Source of the DNA: Prauserella endophytica
Lineage (GTDB): Bacteria; Actinomycetota; Actinomycetes; Mycobacteriales; Pseudonocardiaceae
Reading direction: 5' to 3'
Assembly: GCF_005146945.1 (NCBI RefSeq)
Contig: NZ_SWMS01000009.1
Coordinates: forward strand, 124,001 to 188,000
DNA: 64,000 nucleotides
The notes under the pieces were generated by a model, which worked only from the letters and a program-made list of their open reading frames with translations, was not told where the DNA came from and did not search any database. The position numbers were made by a program, and so were the translations under genes. Below, one piece after another: positions 25,915-33,669 of the stretch (within the stretch, counting starts at the first letter, position 1; each line of letters begins with the position of its first letter).

Positions 25915-25978
25915 GGCTACAGCTTCGCTCTTTCCCGCGCTGTGGTCCGGCGGGAATCGGACACGTCGTTCACCGCGG

Positions 25979-26005
25979 TTATCCACATCGGACCGGTTAT
26001 CCACA
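25979..26005 (+). promoter_or_regulatory. Pair of perfect DnaA boxes upstream of tadA
   Basis: TTATCCACA at 25979-25987 and again at 25997-26005, same orientation, 18 bp start to start. Both match the classical 9-mer TTATNCACA exactly. They lie 76 bp before tadA and 65 bp from the divergent SDR start. A small hairpin (GGTGCC/GGCACC, 26027-26042) follows. Confidence 0.7.
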
Positions 26006-26080
26006 GCCTTGTGAAATGTGTCTTGTGGTGCCTCGCGGCACCCTCGATCGTGGAAGTACAGCCGATCCGAGGGGGTCCCG

Positions 26081-27289
26081 ATGGATGCGACCAAAGTCCA
26101 CTCACGACAGTCGAGCGCGACGGCCGACACCGCGCTGGTCGAGCGCGTTCGCAAACGGCTCGCCGGTGCGGGCTCCGGCACCGATCCGCGCGCCGTCGCC
26201 GATGCCGTGCGCGCCGAAACCGGCGGCGTGGCGGGACATCTGGACATCCTCGACGCGCTCCGCCTGCTCCGGCACGAGTTCGTCGGCGCAGGGCCACTCG
26301 AACCGCTGTTGACCGATCCCGGAGTTTCCGACGTGCTCGTCACGGCCCCCGACGAGGTGTGGGTCGACGGCACGCAGGGCCTGCGCCGGACCGAGGTGCG
26401 CTTCACCGACGAGGAGGCCGTCCGGCGGCTCGCCCAGCGTCTCGCGCTCGCCGCGGGCCGCAGGCTCGACGACGCGCAGCCGTTCGTCGACGGCTGGCTG
26501 CCCGGCACGGGTCCGCACGGCCGGGTGCGGCTGCATGCTGTGCTGCCGCCGATCGCGGCAGAGGGGACCTGCCTGTCCCTGCGGGTACTCCGCCCCGCGG
26601 TGCACGACCTGCGCGCGCTCCGCAGGCTCGGCACCGTCGACGACAACGGGCTCGCGTTGCTGCGCGCGACCGTCTCCGCGCGGCTGGCCTTCCTCGTCAG
26701 CGGGGCCACCGGATCGGGCAAGAGCACGCTGCTCGCGGCGCTGCTCGGCGAGGTGTCGCCTGCGGAGCGCATCGTCTGCGTCGAGGACGCCGGTGAGCTG
26801 CAGCCCTCGCATCCGCAGTTCGTCCGGCTCGTCGCCCGTCCGCCGAACGTCGAGGGCGCTGGCGAGGTGACGCTGCGCGAACTCGTGCGCGAGGCACTGC
26901 GCATGCGCCCCGACCGTCTCGTGGTGGGGGAGGTTCGGGGGAGAGAGGTCTGCGAGCTGCTGACCGCGATGAACACCGGACACGACGGTGGCGCGGGCAC
27001 TCTCCATGCCAACTCGCCGAGCGAGGTGCCTGCCAGGCTGGAGGCGCTTGCCGCTCTCGGCGGGCTTTCCCGTTCCGCGCTCCACAGTCAGCTCGCCGCG
27101 GCCGTGCAGCTCGTGCTCCACATGCGCCGCCTGCCGGACGGTCGTCGCGTGCTCGCCGAGATCGGGATCGTGCAGCGTGACGGCGACACCGTGCGGGTCG
27201 CGCCAGCGTGGCGGCCCTCCGGTTGGACCGCGCGCAAGCAGCTGGTGGCCGATCTGCTCGTCGCGAAGGGAGCGGAGGTGCCGTGCTGA
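26081..27289 (+). CDS. tadA: TadA/CpaF-type pilus assembly ATPase
   Basis: A 402-residue secretion ATPase of the GspE/CpaF family. Walker A is GATGSGKST (about 209-216), Asp box VCVEDAGEL, Walker B RLVVGEVRG and His box NTGHDGGAGTLHANS. It powers Flp pilus polymerisation at the inner membrane. The ATG at 26081 has GAGGGGG at 5-base spacing. It starts the tadA-tadB-orf-tadC-flp-tadE run. From memory this equals Rv3659c. Confidence 0.93.
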   Translation: MDATKVHSRQSSATADTALVERVRKRLAGAGSGTDPRAVADAVRAETGGVAGHLDILDALRLLRHEFVGAGPLEPLLTDPGVSDVLVTAPDEVWVDGTQGLRRTEVRFTDEEAVRRLAQRLALAAGRRLDDAQPFVDGWLPGTGPHGRVRLHAVLPPIAAEGTCLSLRVLRPAVHDLRALRRLGTVDDNGLALLRATVSARLAFLVSGATGSGKSTLLAALLGEVSPAERIVCVEDAGELQPSHPQFVRLVARPPNVEGAGEVTLRELVREALRMRPDRLVVGEVRGREVCELLTAMNTGHDGGAGTLHANSPSEVPARLEALAALGGLSRSALHSQLAAAVQLVLHMRRLPDGRRVLAEIGIVQRDGDTVRVAPAWRPSGWTARKQLVADLLVAKGAEVPC

Positions 27290-28095
27290 CCTGCTCCGCG
27301 GTCAGTGCCGCGCTCGCTCTGCTGAGCTGGCCGCCGCCGACGGGGTCCCGCAGGCTCGCCCGTTTCCGTGCGCCGGGGTGCCCGGTCCCGCGGCATCGGT
27401 TCGACCCGAAGCGGTGGGCCGTCGCCTTGCCGACCGTCGGTTCGGTTCTGGCCATCGTGCTGTTCGGCCCGGCTGTCGCGGTCGCCCTGCTGTTACTGGT
27501 GTGTGCCGTCTTCCTGCAACGGCGCGCCCGCCGCCGAGCGAGGGCGCGGGTCGAGGCAGCGGCCGCGCTTGCCGAGGCCGTACGCACGATGGTCGGCGAC
27601 CTGCGCGCGGGGGCGCATCCCGCGACCGCTGCGGAAGCCGCTGCGGCGGATGCCGATCCCGTTACGGCGAAAGCACTGCGCGCGGTCGCGGCCTCGGCCC
27701 GGCTCGGCGGAGATCTGGACGGTGCGCTACTGGCCCGGTCGGCCTCGAGCCCCGGCGGTGACGTACTCGCCCAGCTCGCCCGCACCTGGTCCCTCGCCCG
27801 CGAGCACGGCCTGCCGCTCGCGACCGTGCTCGACGCCGTCCAACGCGATGTGGATGCCAAGGTCCGCTTGGCCAACCAGGTCGACGCCCGCATGGCGGGC
27901 CCACGCGCCAGCGCGGGGATCCTGGCCATGCTGCCGGCGGCGGGAATCCTGCTCGGCGAGGCCATGGGCGCGCGGCCGCTTCACGTGCTCGGTACAACCT
28001 CGGCGGGGCAGCTCCTGCTCGTTCTCGGTTCCGCACTGGTGCTTGCCGGGGTGTGCTGGAGCGCTGCCCTCACGAACCGGGTGTTGCCGCGATGA
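27283..28095 (+). CDS. tadB: TadB-like type II/IV secretion F-domain membrane protein
   Basis: A 270-residue membrane protein with a GspF/T2SSF domain (LAEAVRTMVGDLRAGAHP ... LARTWSLAREHGLPL) and N- and C-terminal hydrophobic helices. It is the inner-membrane platform protein for Flp pilus assembly. GTG at 27283 has GGAGGTG directly upstream and overlaps the tadA stop by 7 bp. Its own stop overlaps the ATG of the next ORF. Confidence 0.85.
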   Translation: MLTCSAVSAALALLSWPPPTGSRRLARFRAPGCPVPRHRFDPKRWAVALPTVGSVLAIVLFGPAVAVALLLLVCAVFLQRRARRRARARVEAAAALAEAVRTMVGDLRAGAHPATAAEAAAADADPVTAKALRAVAASARLGGDLDGALLARSASSPGGDVLAQLARTWSLAREHGLPLATVLDAVQRDVDAKVRLANQVDARMAGPRASAGILAMLPAAGILLGEAMGARPLHVLGTTSAGQLLLVLGSALVLAGVCWSAALTNRVLPR

Positions 28096-28391
28096 CTCGG
28101 CCGAGCGCGGTCAGCACGCTGCCACCGCGGGGGACACCGCGCCGATCTCGCGAGGTACTGCGTTTCGTCCCGGTGTCGCCCGGACGCGGGCGGTTGGTGA
28201 TCAGGGCTGTTTTGTGGCGATCCAGGTTCCGGGGGTGGTCGACCCTCATGGTGGTGTTGCCGCTGCTCCTCTCGGAGGCGGTGAGCCGATCTCGCGGGAT
28301 AGTGCGTCCCGTCCCGGCGTCGCCCGAACCTGAGCGGCCAGGGAGCACGGCTGCCCTGTGGCGATCCGGGCTGCGGGGGTGGTCGCGGTGA
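28092..28391 (+). CDS. ORF built from a 144-bp tandem duplication between tadB and tadC
   Basis: A 99-codon frame that starts with ATGA overlapping the tadB stop and ends with GTGA overlapping the tadC start, so it is positioned like a real coupled gene. The product is Arg/Pro-rich and consists of two related halves (RRSREVLRFVPVSPG ... LWRSRFRGWS and SRSRGIVRPVPASPE ... LWRSGLRGWS). Nothing in it resembles a known family. It may instead be a translated spacer produced by duplication of the tadC 5' region. Coding status is uncertain. Confidence 0.45.
   Translation: MTRPSAVSTLPPRGTPRRSREVLRFVPVSPGRGRLVIRAVLWRSRFRGWSTLMVVLPLLLSEAVSRSRGIVRPVPASPEPERPGSTAALWRSGLRGWSR
28141..28385 (+). repeat. 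Two tandem direct repeats, 144-bp period
   Basis: The 101-bp segment at 28141-28241 recurs at 28285-28385, in register without indels. I count 22 mismatches (about 78 percent identity). The period is exactly 144 bp (48 codons). The second copy ends at the GTG of tadC, suggesting duplication of the region just upstream of tadC. Confidence 0.85.
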
Positions 28392-29113
28392 CCACGCCGA
28401 GCCTCATCGCGGCGCTGCTGGGCACCGCGGCGCTGGTAGCCCCACCGCCCCGGGCCAACCGCCTGCGTGCGGTACTACCTCGCCCGGCTCCCCGACGGGC
28501 CACGCCCGCGCCGGTACGGACGACGCGCTCTCCGACAGGGCGCGCCAGCTGTGTGGCCGTCGCCGTGGCGGTGTTGGTGGCCGCGGGCGGGAGCTGGGCA
28601 CTGGCGCTGCCGGCCGGTGCGCTCGCCGGGTTCGCCGTTCGGAAGCTGCTCTCCCGTGACCGCGCCCCCTCGGCGGATCCGCTGCGACTCGCCGCGACCG
28701 GCGACCTGCTCGCCGCCTGCCTCACCGCCGGGCTACCGGTGCCGACGGCCGTCCGGGCGGTCGCGGGAACGGCGCCGCCGGAGGAGGCGGCGGCGCTGCG
28801 GGCGACCGCCGACCTCCTCGCTCTCGGCGCCCAACCAGCCGAAGCGTGGGAACCGTCGCGCCGTTGCCCCTCGACCGCGGAGCTGGCCCGTGCGGCGTGC
28901 CGCACCGCCCGCTCTGGCAGCGCACTCGCCGAGGTGGCATCGGGAATGGCCGAACGAGCGCGCTCCGCCGTCGGCGACGAGGCCGAGGCCCGCGCGCAGC
29001 GTGCTGGCGTCCTGATCACCGGGCCGCTCGGCCTGTGCTTCCTGCCCGCCTTCCTCTGTCTCGGAGTCGTCCCCGTCGTCCTCGGCCTCGCCGAACGGCT
29101 GACCGTTTTCTGA
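28388..29113 (+). CDS. tadC: TadC-like type II secretion F-family membrane protein
   Basis: A 241-residue membrane protein: N-terminal helix (SLIAALLGTAALV), a second helix pair (about 58-85), a T2SSF-like helical domain (ATGDLLAACLTAGLPVPTAV ... ELARAACRTARSGSALAEV) and a C-terminal helix (GLCFLPAFLCLGVVPVVL). Partner of TadB in the pilus platform. GTG at 28388 follows GGGGGTGG and overlaps the upstream ORF stop; an in-frame GTG at 28358 would lie inside the repeat. Confidence 0.85.
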   Translation: MTTPSLIAALLGTAALVAPPPRANRLRAVLPRPAPRRATPAPVRTTRSPTGRASCVAVAVAVLVAAGGSWALALPAGALAGFAVRKLLSRDRAPSADPLRLAATGDLLAACLTAGLPVPTAVRAVAGTAPPEEAAALRATADLLALGAQPAEAWEPSRRCPSTAELARAACRTARSGSALAEVASGMAERARSAVGDEAEARAQRAGVLITGPLGLCFLPAFLCLGVVPVVLGLAERLTVF

Positions 29114-29141
29114 CCCCGCTCAACAGAAAGGAACCACCACC

Positions 29142-29342
29142 ATGAACACCCTGCTCCGCCGACGCGGTCCGCAGCCCCGCGACCTCTTCGGCTCCGACGA
29201 CGGAATGAGCACCGCCGAGTACGCCATCGGCACGCTGGCCGCCGCGGCCTTCGCCGCGCTCCTCTACACGGTGATCACCGGCGACTCGGTGGTCAGCGCG
29301 CTCACCTCGCTCATCGAGCGAGCGATCTCGGTGAGCTTCTGA
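29142..29342 (+). CDS. flp: Flp-type pilin (DUF4244)
   Basis: A 66-residue prepilin. The processing region DDGMSTAEYAIGTLAAAAFA shows the G-x(4)-Glu layout of type IVb pilins (cleavage expected after Gly, Glu at mature position 5), followed by a hydrophobic helix. AAAGGA lies at suitable spacing before the ATG at 29142. It is the structural subunit of the pilus whose machine is encoded just upstream. Its TGA overlaps the ATG of the next gene. Confidence 0.85.
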   Translation: MNTLLRRRGPQPRDLFGSDDGMSTAEYAIGTLAAAAFAALLYTVITGDSVVSALTSLIERAISVSF

Positions 29343-29722
29343 TGCGCCGGTTCCGAAGGGCGGGCGACCGCGGCACCGCCACTGTGGAGGGCGCCATCGC
29401 GCTGTGCTCGCTCCTGACGGTCTTCGGTCTCGTGCTCATGGGGATCATGGCGATCTCTAAGCAGGTGCGGTGCACCGACGCGGCGATGGAAGCGGCGAGG
29501 CACCTCGCGCGCGGACAGCCCGCGCTCGCCGAGGAGGCCGTCCGGAGGCTCGCTCCCGGCGGTGCCACGCTCGACGTGCGAACGCGCGACGGAACCGTCG
29601 AGGTGACGGTCGAGGCTCCAGCGATGAGCGCGTTGCCGGGCGTCGCGGTGCGGGCGGAGGCCTTCGCCGAACTGGAGCCAGGTGAACGGGAGGCGGGCGC
29701 CGGTGCCGCGGCCAGCGGATGA
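29342..29722 (+). CDS. tadE: TadE-family pseudopilin
   Basis: A 126-residue protein with the TadE-type N-terminus GDRGTATVEGAIALCSLLTV (Glu in the hydrophobic helix) and a short extracytoplasmic domain. It is a minor pilin-like component. It is coupled to flp by TGATG. From memory it corresponds to Rv3655c. Confidence 0.83.
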   Translation: MRRFRRAGDRGTATVEGAIALCSLLTVFGLVLMGIMAISKQVRCTDAAMEAARHLARGQPALAEEAVRRLAPGGATLDVRTRDGTVEVTVEAPAMSALPGVAVRAEAFAELEPGEREAGAGAAASG

Positions 29723-30095
29723 GCCCGACGGCGGATCGGCGACCGTGTGGGCGGCTGGTGCGATCGCGGGCCTGCTCGTGGTGGCCGGTCTGCTGTGGCT
29801 GCTGGGCGGTGCCGTGGTGACACGGCACCGGGCCGCGAACGCGGCGGACCTGGCCGCACTCGCCGCCGCCGGTCACGCCGACCGGGGCAGTGCCGAGGCG
29901 TGTGCGCACGCTCGCCGGATCGCCGAGCGCATGCGTGCCCGCATCCGGGACTGCCGCTTCGACGGCTGGGACGCGCTGGTGGTCGTCGAGGCACCGGGTG
30001 CGGGGCCGCTCACCGGGTTCGGGCCGGCCACCGCTCGCGCTCGGGCCGGGCCGGTCGATTCGCCCGCGGTGAACGGGCGAATGGAGCCGGACTGA
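29682..30095 (+). CDS. TadE/TadG-like small secreted protein (Rv3654c family)
   Basis: A 137-residue protein overlapping tadE by 41 bp. GGSATVWAAGAIAGLLVV is a TadE-like membrane segment without the Glu; next comes NAADLAALAAAGHADRG, typical of the TadG/Rv3654c group. Two Cys (EACAHAR and IRDCRFD) may form a disulfide. The GTG at 29682 has GGAGCCAG upstream; GTG at 29703 is an alternative that nearly removes the overlap. It is the last gene of the tad cluster. Confidence 0.78.
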   Translation: MNGRRAPVPRPADEPDGGSATVWAAGAIAGLLVVAGLLWLLGGAVVTRHRAANAADLAALAAAGHADRGSAEACAHARRIAERMRARIRDCRFDGWDALVVVEAPGAGPLTGFGPATARARAGPVDSPAVNGRMEPD

Positions 30096-30428
30096 CCTGC
30101 CGCGCGAAGCGGTCACCGGCGAGCAGCGGTCATCGGCGTGCGACGAGCGGTCTTCGCCCGGGACGAACTGACCGAACGACCGCAGGACGAAGCTGATCAC
30201 TGCCGGGTGGGTGAGGTGCGGCGGCTGCGACGAACGGCCAGCTCAAGGGCTCCTGACGCCGACGATTGACACGCGGGGTTCAGCCGAGCCGTTGTGTCAA
30301 TGCTCACTCATCGTCTGTCAAGCACCGGTTGCCGACGGGGGCCTTCCGGCCAAGTGCAACTTGCCGTTTATTGATATGCGACACCGCGTACGAGGCGGTG
30401 GAAGTTTCTGAGGAGGCTCGAGAAAGAA
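30096..30428. other. 333-bp intergenic region with inverted TTGACAC boxes
   Basis: Contains an 8-bp inverted repeat, ATTGACAC (30265-30272) and GTGTCAAT (30294-30301), centred 146 bp before the next gene. Each arm resembles a -35 box but I find no matching -10. AGGAGG (about 30411-30416) stands 12 bases before the ATG at 30429. No convincing gene is present here; the cold-shock gene found nearby in mycobacteria is absent. Confidence 0.45.
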
Positions 30429-31070
30429 ATGTTGGACACGGAGTGGTCGGACAGCTGGCGCGGCGCGTTCCGCATCGAGTTGCGCGCCGAAGCCATCGGC
30501 CTGGCCTGGCGAGGCTGGCCGGTGCTGCCGGGTACGTACCCCGGCGCCGGTGACGACACGGAGTCCGGCTCCGCGTGGACGCGGCCGGTGCCGGCGCACG
30601 AGGACTGGCGCCAGCGGATCGGTGCCCACCCGCAGCAGGTCGCCGCGTGGTGGACCGGCAGGCCCTACAGCCTGCTCGTCGCCACCGGGACGATGATCGA
30701 TGCCATCGAGGTGGACGACCAACTCGGCCGTCGCGCCGCCACACTGTTGCGGGCGACCGGGCACCCGGCGCCGATCGTCGCGATGCCGAACGGCAGGTGG
30801 CTCTTCCTCACCACGTCGACGGACCACGTGCCGTCGGTGCTCGCCACGAACGAGAACGTGCGGTGGCACGGCGAGGGCAGCTATGTCCCGCTTCCGCCGA
30901 CGCCGTTCGAGCACGGTGTCGTGCACTGGCGGGTCAAGCCGGAGATCTGGGGCTGGCGGCTTCCCGCCGCCCGCGCGGTGCACGAGGTCCTGGTGCGTGC
31001 GCTGCTCGGCGAGGCCGCCGACCACGTGACCGCTCAGCCTGTCTTCGTCGCGGGATCCTCCGCGGCGTGA
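30429..31070 (+). CDS. Stand-alone primase-polymerase (Prim-Pol)-like protein
   Basis: A 213-residue protein that resembles the N-terminal bifunctional DNA primase/polymerase (AEP) domain seen in actinobacteria: RGWPVLPGTYPG, HPQQVAAWWTGRPYSLLVATG and DAIEVDD (in place of the VIDVD metal-binding pair), then NGRWLFLTT. No helicase or zinc domain is fused. The acidic pair is E-x-D rather than D-x-D, so catalysis is uncertain. Its last 37 bp overlap the convergent helicase gene. It has an isolated promoter region upstream. Confidence 0.65.
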   Translation: MLDTEWSDSWRGAFRIELRAEAIGLAWRGWPVLPGTYPGAGDDTESGSAWTRPVPAHEDWRQRIGAHPQQVAAWWTGRPYSLLVATGTMIDAIEVDDQLGRRAATLLRATGHPAPIVAMPNGRWLFLTTSTDHVPSVLATNENVRWHGEGSYVPLPPTPFEHGVVHWRVKPEIWGWRLPAARAVHEVLVRALLGEAADHVTAQPVFVAGSSAA

Positions 31071-33454
31071 TCCACCCCGTGACCGTGCCGACCATCGTGG
31101 TTCACCGCCCCGAGCACGATGTCCAGCACGGTCACCGCCCCCGCCTTGTCCAGCGGATCGTTGCCGTTCCCGCATTTCGGCGACTGGACGCAGGACGGGC
31201 ACCCAGCCGGGCACTCGCAGGAGACGATCGCCTCCCGCGTAGCGGCCAGCCAAGGGACGAGCGCGGCGAAGCCGCGGTCGGCGAATCCGGCACCCCCGGG
31301 ATGACCATCGTGCACGAACACCGTCGCCTCCCCGGTGTCCGAGTGCATCGCGGTCGAAACTCCGCCGATGTCCCAGCGGTCGCACGTAGCGAACAGCGGT
31401 AGCAGGCCGATCGCCGCGTGCTCGGCGGCATGCAGGGCGCCGGGGATGCGCGCCGGTTCGAGACCGGCGCCCCCCGGCGCCCTGTCGCCATCGTTGGCCT
31501 TCTCAAGCAACTCGTCGCTGATCGTGTACCAGACGGCGCGGGTGCGCAGCACCTGCTCCGGCAGGTCCAGCGCGACGTGGTCGAGCACCTCGCCCGACGG
31601 CAGACGGCGCAGGTAGCCCACCACCTGCGAGGTCACCGCCACCTCGCCGAGACACACGGTGACGCCGCCGTACCGCTCCTCGCGCACCGTGTCGAGCACC
31701 GCGATGTCGACGATCTCCCTCGCCGAGGTGTTCCACTCCGGGTCCTCGGCGTGCACGAGTGCGAGGCCCTGTTCCAGATCGAGATCGTCCACGACGTACG
31801 ACGAACCCTGGTGCAGGTACACCGCTCCCTGATGCACCGTGCTGCACGCCGAGCCGGGGTCCACGGTGCCCAGCAGCCGCGACGTGTCCGCCTCGACCAC
31901 GGCGATCTGGTCGCCGCCCGAGCCGCGGATGTCCACCTGATGCTGCGGGCGGTCCCTAGTCGTCCAGTACCAGCCGCTCGGCCGTCGCCGCAGCACCTTG
32001 TCGGCCACCAGCTCGTCGAGCACCTCGCGGGCCGCCGCGCCGCCGAACGCGTCCAGTTCCTCCGCGGTCAGCGGCAGCTCCGCCGCCGCGCACGCCAGCT
32101 GCGGCGCCAGCACGTACGGGTTGGCGGGGTCCAGCACCGCCATCTCCACGGGACGGTCCAGCAGCGCCCCCGGGTGGTGCACCAGATAGGTGTCGAGCGG
32201 GTCGTCCCTCGCGACGAACACGACGAGCGCGTCGTCACCGGCCCGGCCCGCGCGGCCGGACTGCTGCCAGAACGACGCGAGGGTGCCCGGATAACCCGCG
32301 AGCACCACGGCGTCCAGGCCCGCGATGTCGACGCCCAGCTCCAGCGCGTTCGTGGTGGCGACCCCCAGCAGGGTCCCCGACAGCAGGGCCTTCTCCAGCG
32401 CGCGCCGCTCCTCGGGCAGGAAGCCCGCGCGATACGCCGCCACGGCCTCGCCCAGCTCGGGATCCACCTCGGACAGGATCCGCTTCGCACCGAGCGCGGT
32501 CAGCTCCGCTCCACGCCGCGAACGCACGAACGCGAGGCTGCGGGCGCCCTCGATCACCAGCTCCGCCAGGATCCGCGCGGCCTCGGCGCCCGCGGAACGC
32601 CGTACGGGGGCGCCGTTCTCCCCGGCCAGCTCCTCCAGCAGCGGCGGTTCCCACAGCGCGACCGTGCGCGCTCCCCTCGGCGAGGCGTCCTCCACGACGG
32701 GCGTGCACTCGCGCCCGGTGAGCCGCGACGCGAAACCGGCAGGCTCCGCGGTGGTGGCTGAGGCCAGCACGAACACGGGGTCCGCGCCGTAGTGCCTCGC
32801 CACGCGCCGCAGCCTGCGCAGCAGCAGCGCCACGTGCGAGCCGAACACGCCCCGGTAGCTGTGGCACTCATCGACGACGACATAGGTGAGCTTGCGGAAG
32901 AACTTCGCCCAGCGCGCGTGCGCCGACAGCACCCCGCGGTGAAGCATGTCGGGGTTGCTGAAGACCCAGCGCGCGTGGTCGCGCACCCAGTCGCGCTCGT
33001 TGAGCGGGGTGTCGCCGTCGTAGGACGCGGGCCGCACGCCGTCGAGGCCCAGCGCGGACACCGCACGCAGCTGGTCGGCGCCCAGCGCCTTGGTCGGCGC
33101 CAGGTAGAGAGCCGTGGCCTTGGGGTCGGCGAGCAGCTTCGAGAGCACGGGCAGCTGGTAGACGAGCGACTTGCCCGACGCGGTCCCGGTGGCGACCACG
33201 ACGTCGCTGCCCGACCACGCCAGCTCCGCGGCCTCCGCCTGGTGCGTCCACGGCCGCTCGACGCCGGTGGCCCTGATCGCGCCGACGACGGCGGCCGGAG
33301 CCCAGTCCGGCCAGTCCGCGAAGCTCGGCTCCCTGGCCGGGAGGTCGGCCACGTGAGTGACGGGGTTGCGCCGTTCGGGAATGCCCGCGGTGGCACGGCT
33401 CAGCAGGCGTCGCGCCCGCAGCGACTCGCCTCGACCGCTCATGTGTTCGAGCAT
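31034..33454 (-). CDS. DEAD/DEAH-box helicase with DUF1998 (Hrq1/MrfA type)
   Basis: An 806-residue SF2 helicase. Q/P-loop: WTHQAEAAELAW, ATGTASGKSLVYQLPVL; motif II VVVDECHSYRG; motif III LASATT; motif V-VI TNALELGVDIAGLD and QQSGRAGRAG. The C-terminal DUF1998 domain has the four-Cys cluster CECPAGCPSC with PKCGNG. B. subtilis MrfA and yeast Hrq1 act in mitomycin/cross-link repair. From memory this is Rv3649. Start is ATG at 33454 or ATG at 33442; neither has a clear ribosome binding site. The last residues are His/Asp-rich. Confidence 0.92.
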   Translation of the reverse strand: MLEHMSGRGESLRARRLLSRATAGIPERRNPVTHVADLPAREPSFADWPDWAPAAVVGAIRATGVERPWTHQAEAAELAWSGSDVVVATGTASGKSLVYQLPVLSKLLADPKATALYLAPTKALGADQLRAVSALGLDGVRPASYDGDTPLNERDWVRDHARWVFSNPDMLHRGVLSAHARWAKFFRKLTYVVVDECHSYRGVFGSHVALLLRRLRRVARHYGADPVFVLASATTAEPAGFASRLTGRECTPVVEDASPRGARTVALWEPPLLEELAGENGAPVRRSAGAEAARILAELVIEGARSLAFVRSRRGAELTALGAKRILSEVDPELGEAVAAYRAGFLPEERRALEKALLSGTLLGVATTNALELGVDIAGLDAVVLAGYPGTLASFWQQSGRAGRAGDDALVVFVARDDPLDTYLVHHPGALLDRPVEMAVLDPANPYVLAPQLACAAAELPLTAEELDAFGGAAAREVLDELVADKVLRRRPSGWYWTTRDRPQHQVDIRGSGGDQIAVVEADTSRLLGTVDPGSACSTVHQGAVYLHQGSSYVVDDLDLEQGLALVHAEDPEWNTSAREIVDIAVLDTVREERYGGVTVCLGEVAVTSQVVGYLRRLPSGEVLDHVALDLPEQVLRTRAVWYTISDELLEKANDGDRAPGGAGLEPARIPGALHAAEHAAIGLLPLFATCDRWDIGGVSTAMHSDTGEATVFVHDGHPGGAGFADRGFAALVPWLAATREAIVSCECPAGCPSCVQSPKCGNGNDPLDKAGAVTVLDIVLGAVNHDGRHGHGVDHAAEDPATKTG

Positions 33455-33521
33455 CGCACACCGGCCACTGCGCGCCGATCGGCGGTGCCGTGAGCGGTTT
33501 CACACGAATACGCAGCGTATG

Positions 33522-33605
33522 TGACATGGGACGCCCTGCCGGGTCGTCCGTCTCTACCAATAGACTCCGCCAAACCACACCAGAAGTGGTGTAGATCCCA
33601 TGTCA
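33522..33605 (+). promoter_or_regulatory. Nested inverted repeats upstream of hppA
   Basis: TGACATGGGA (33522-33531) and TCCCATGTCA (33596-33605) form perfect 10-bp arms 64 bp apart. Just inside the right arm sits a smaller hairpin, ACACCA-GAAG-TGGTGT (33577-33592). The element ends 64 bp before the hppA ATG. It could be a folded leader RNA or a paired protein-binding site. Confidence 0.4.
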
Positions 33606-33669
33606 GCGTCGGCACAGTGGTCAGCCCGCTCGTCGGCGCTGGCAACAGGCGACGTTTCCAGGAGGACGA

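Noticed and set aside
30265-30301. ATTGACAC/GTGTCAAT inverted boxes as a pair of divergent promoters
   Set aside because: Neither TTGACA has a -10 at a proper distance, so only an unexplained inverted repeat remains.
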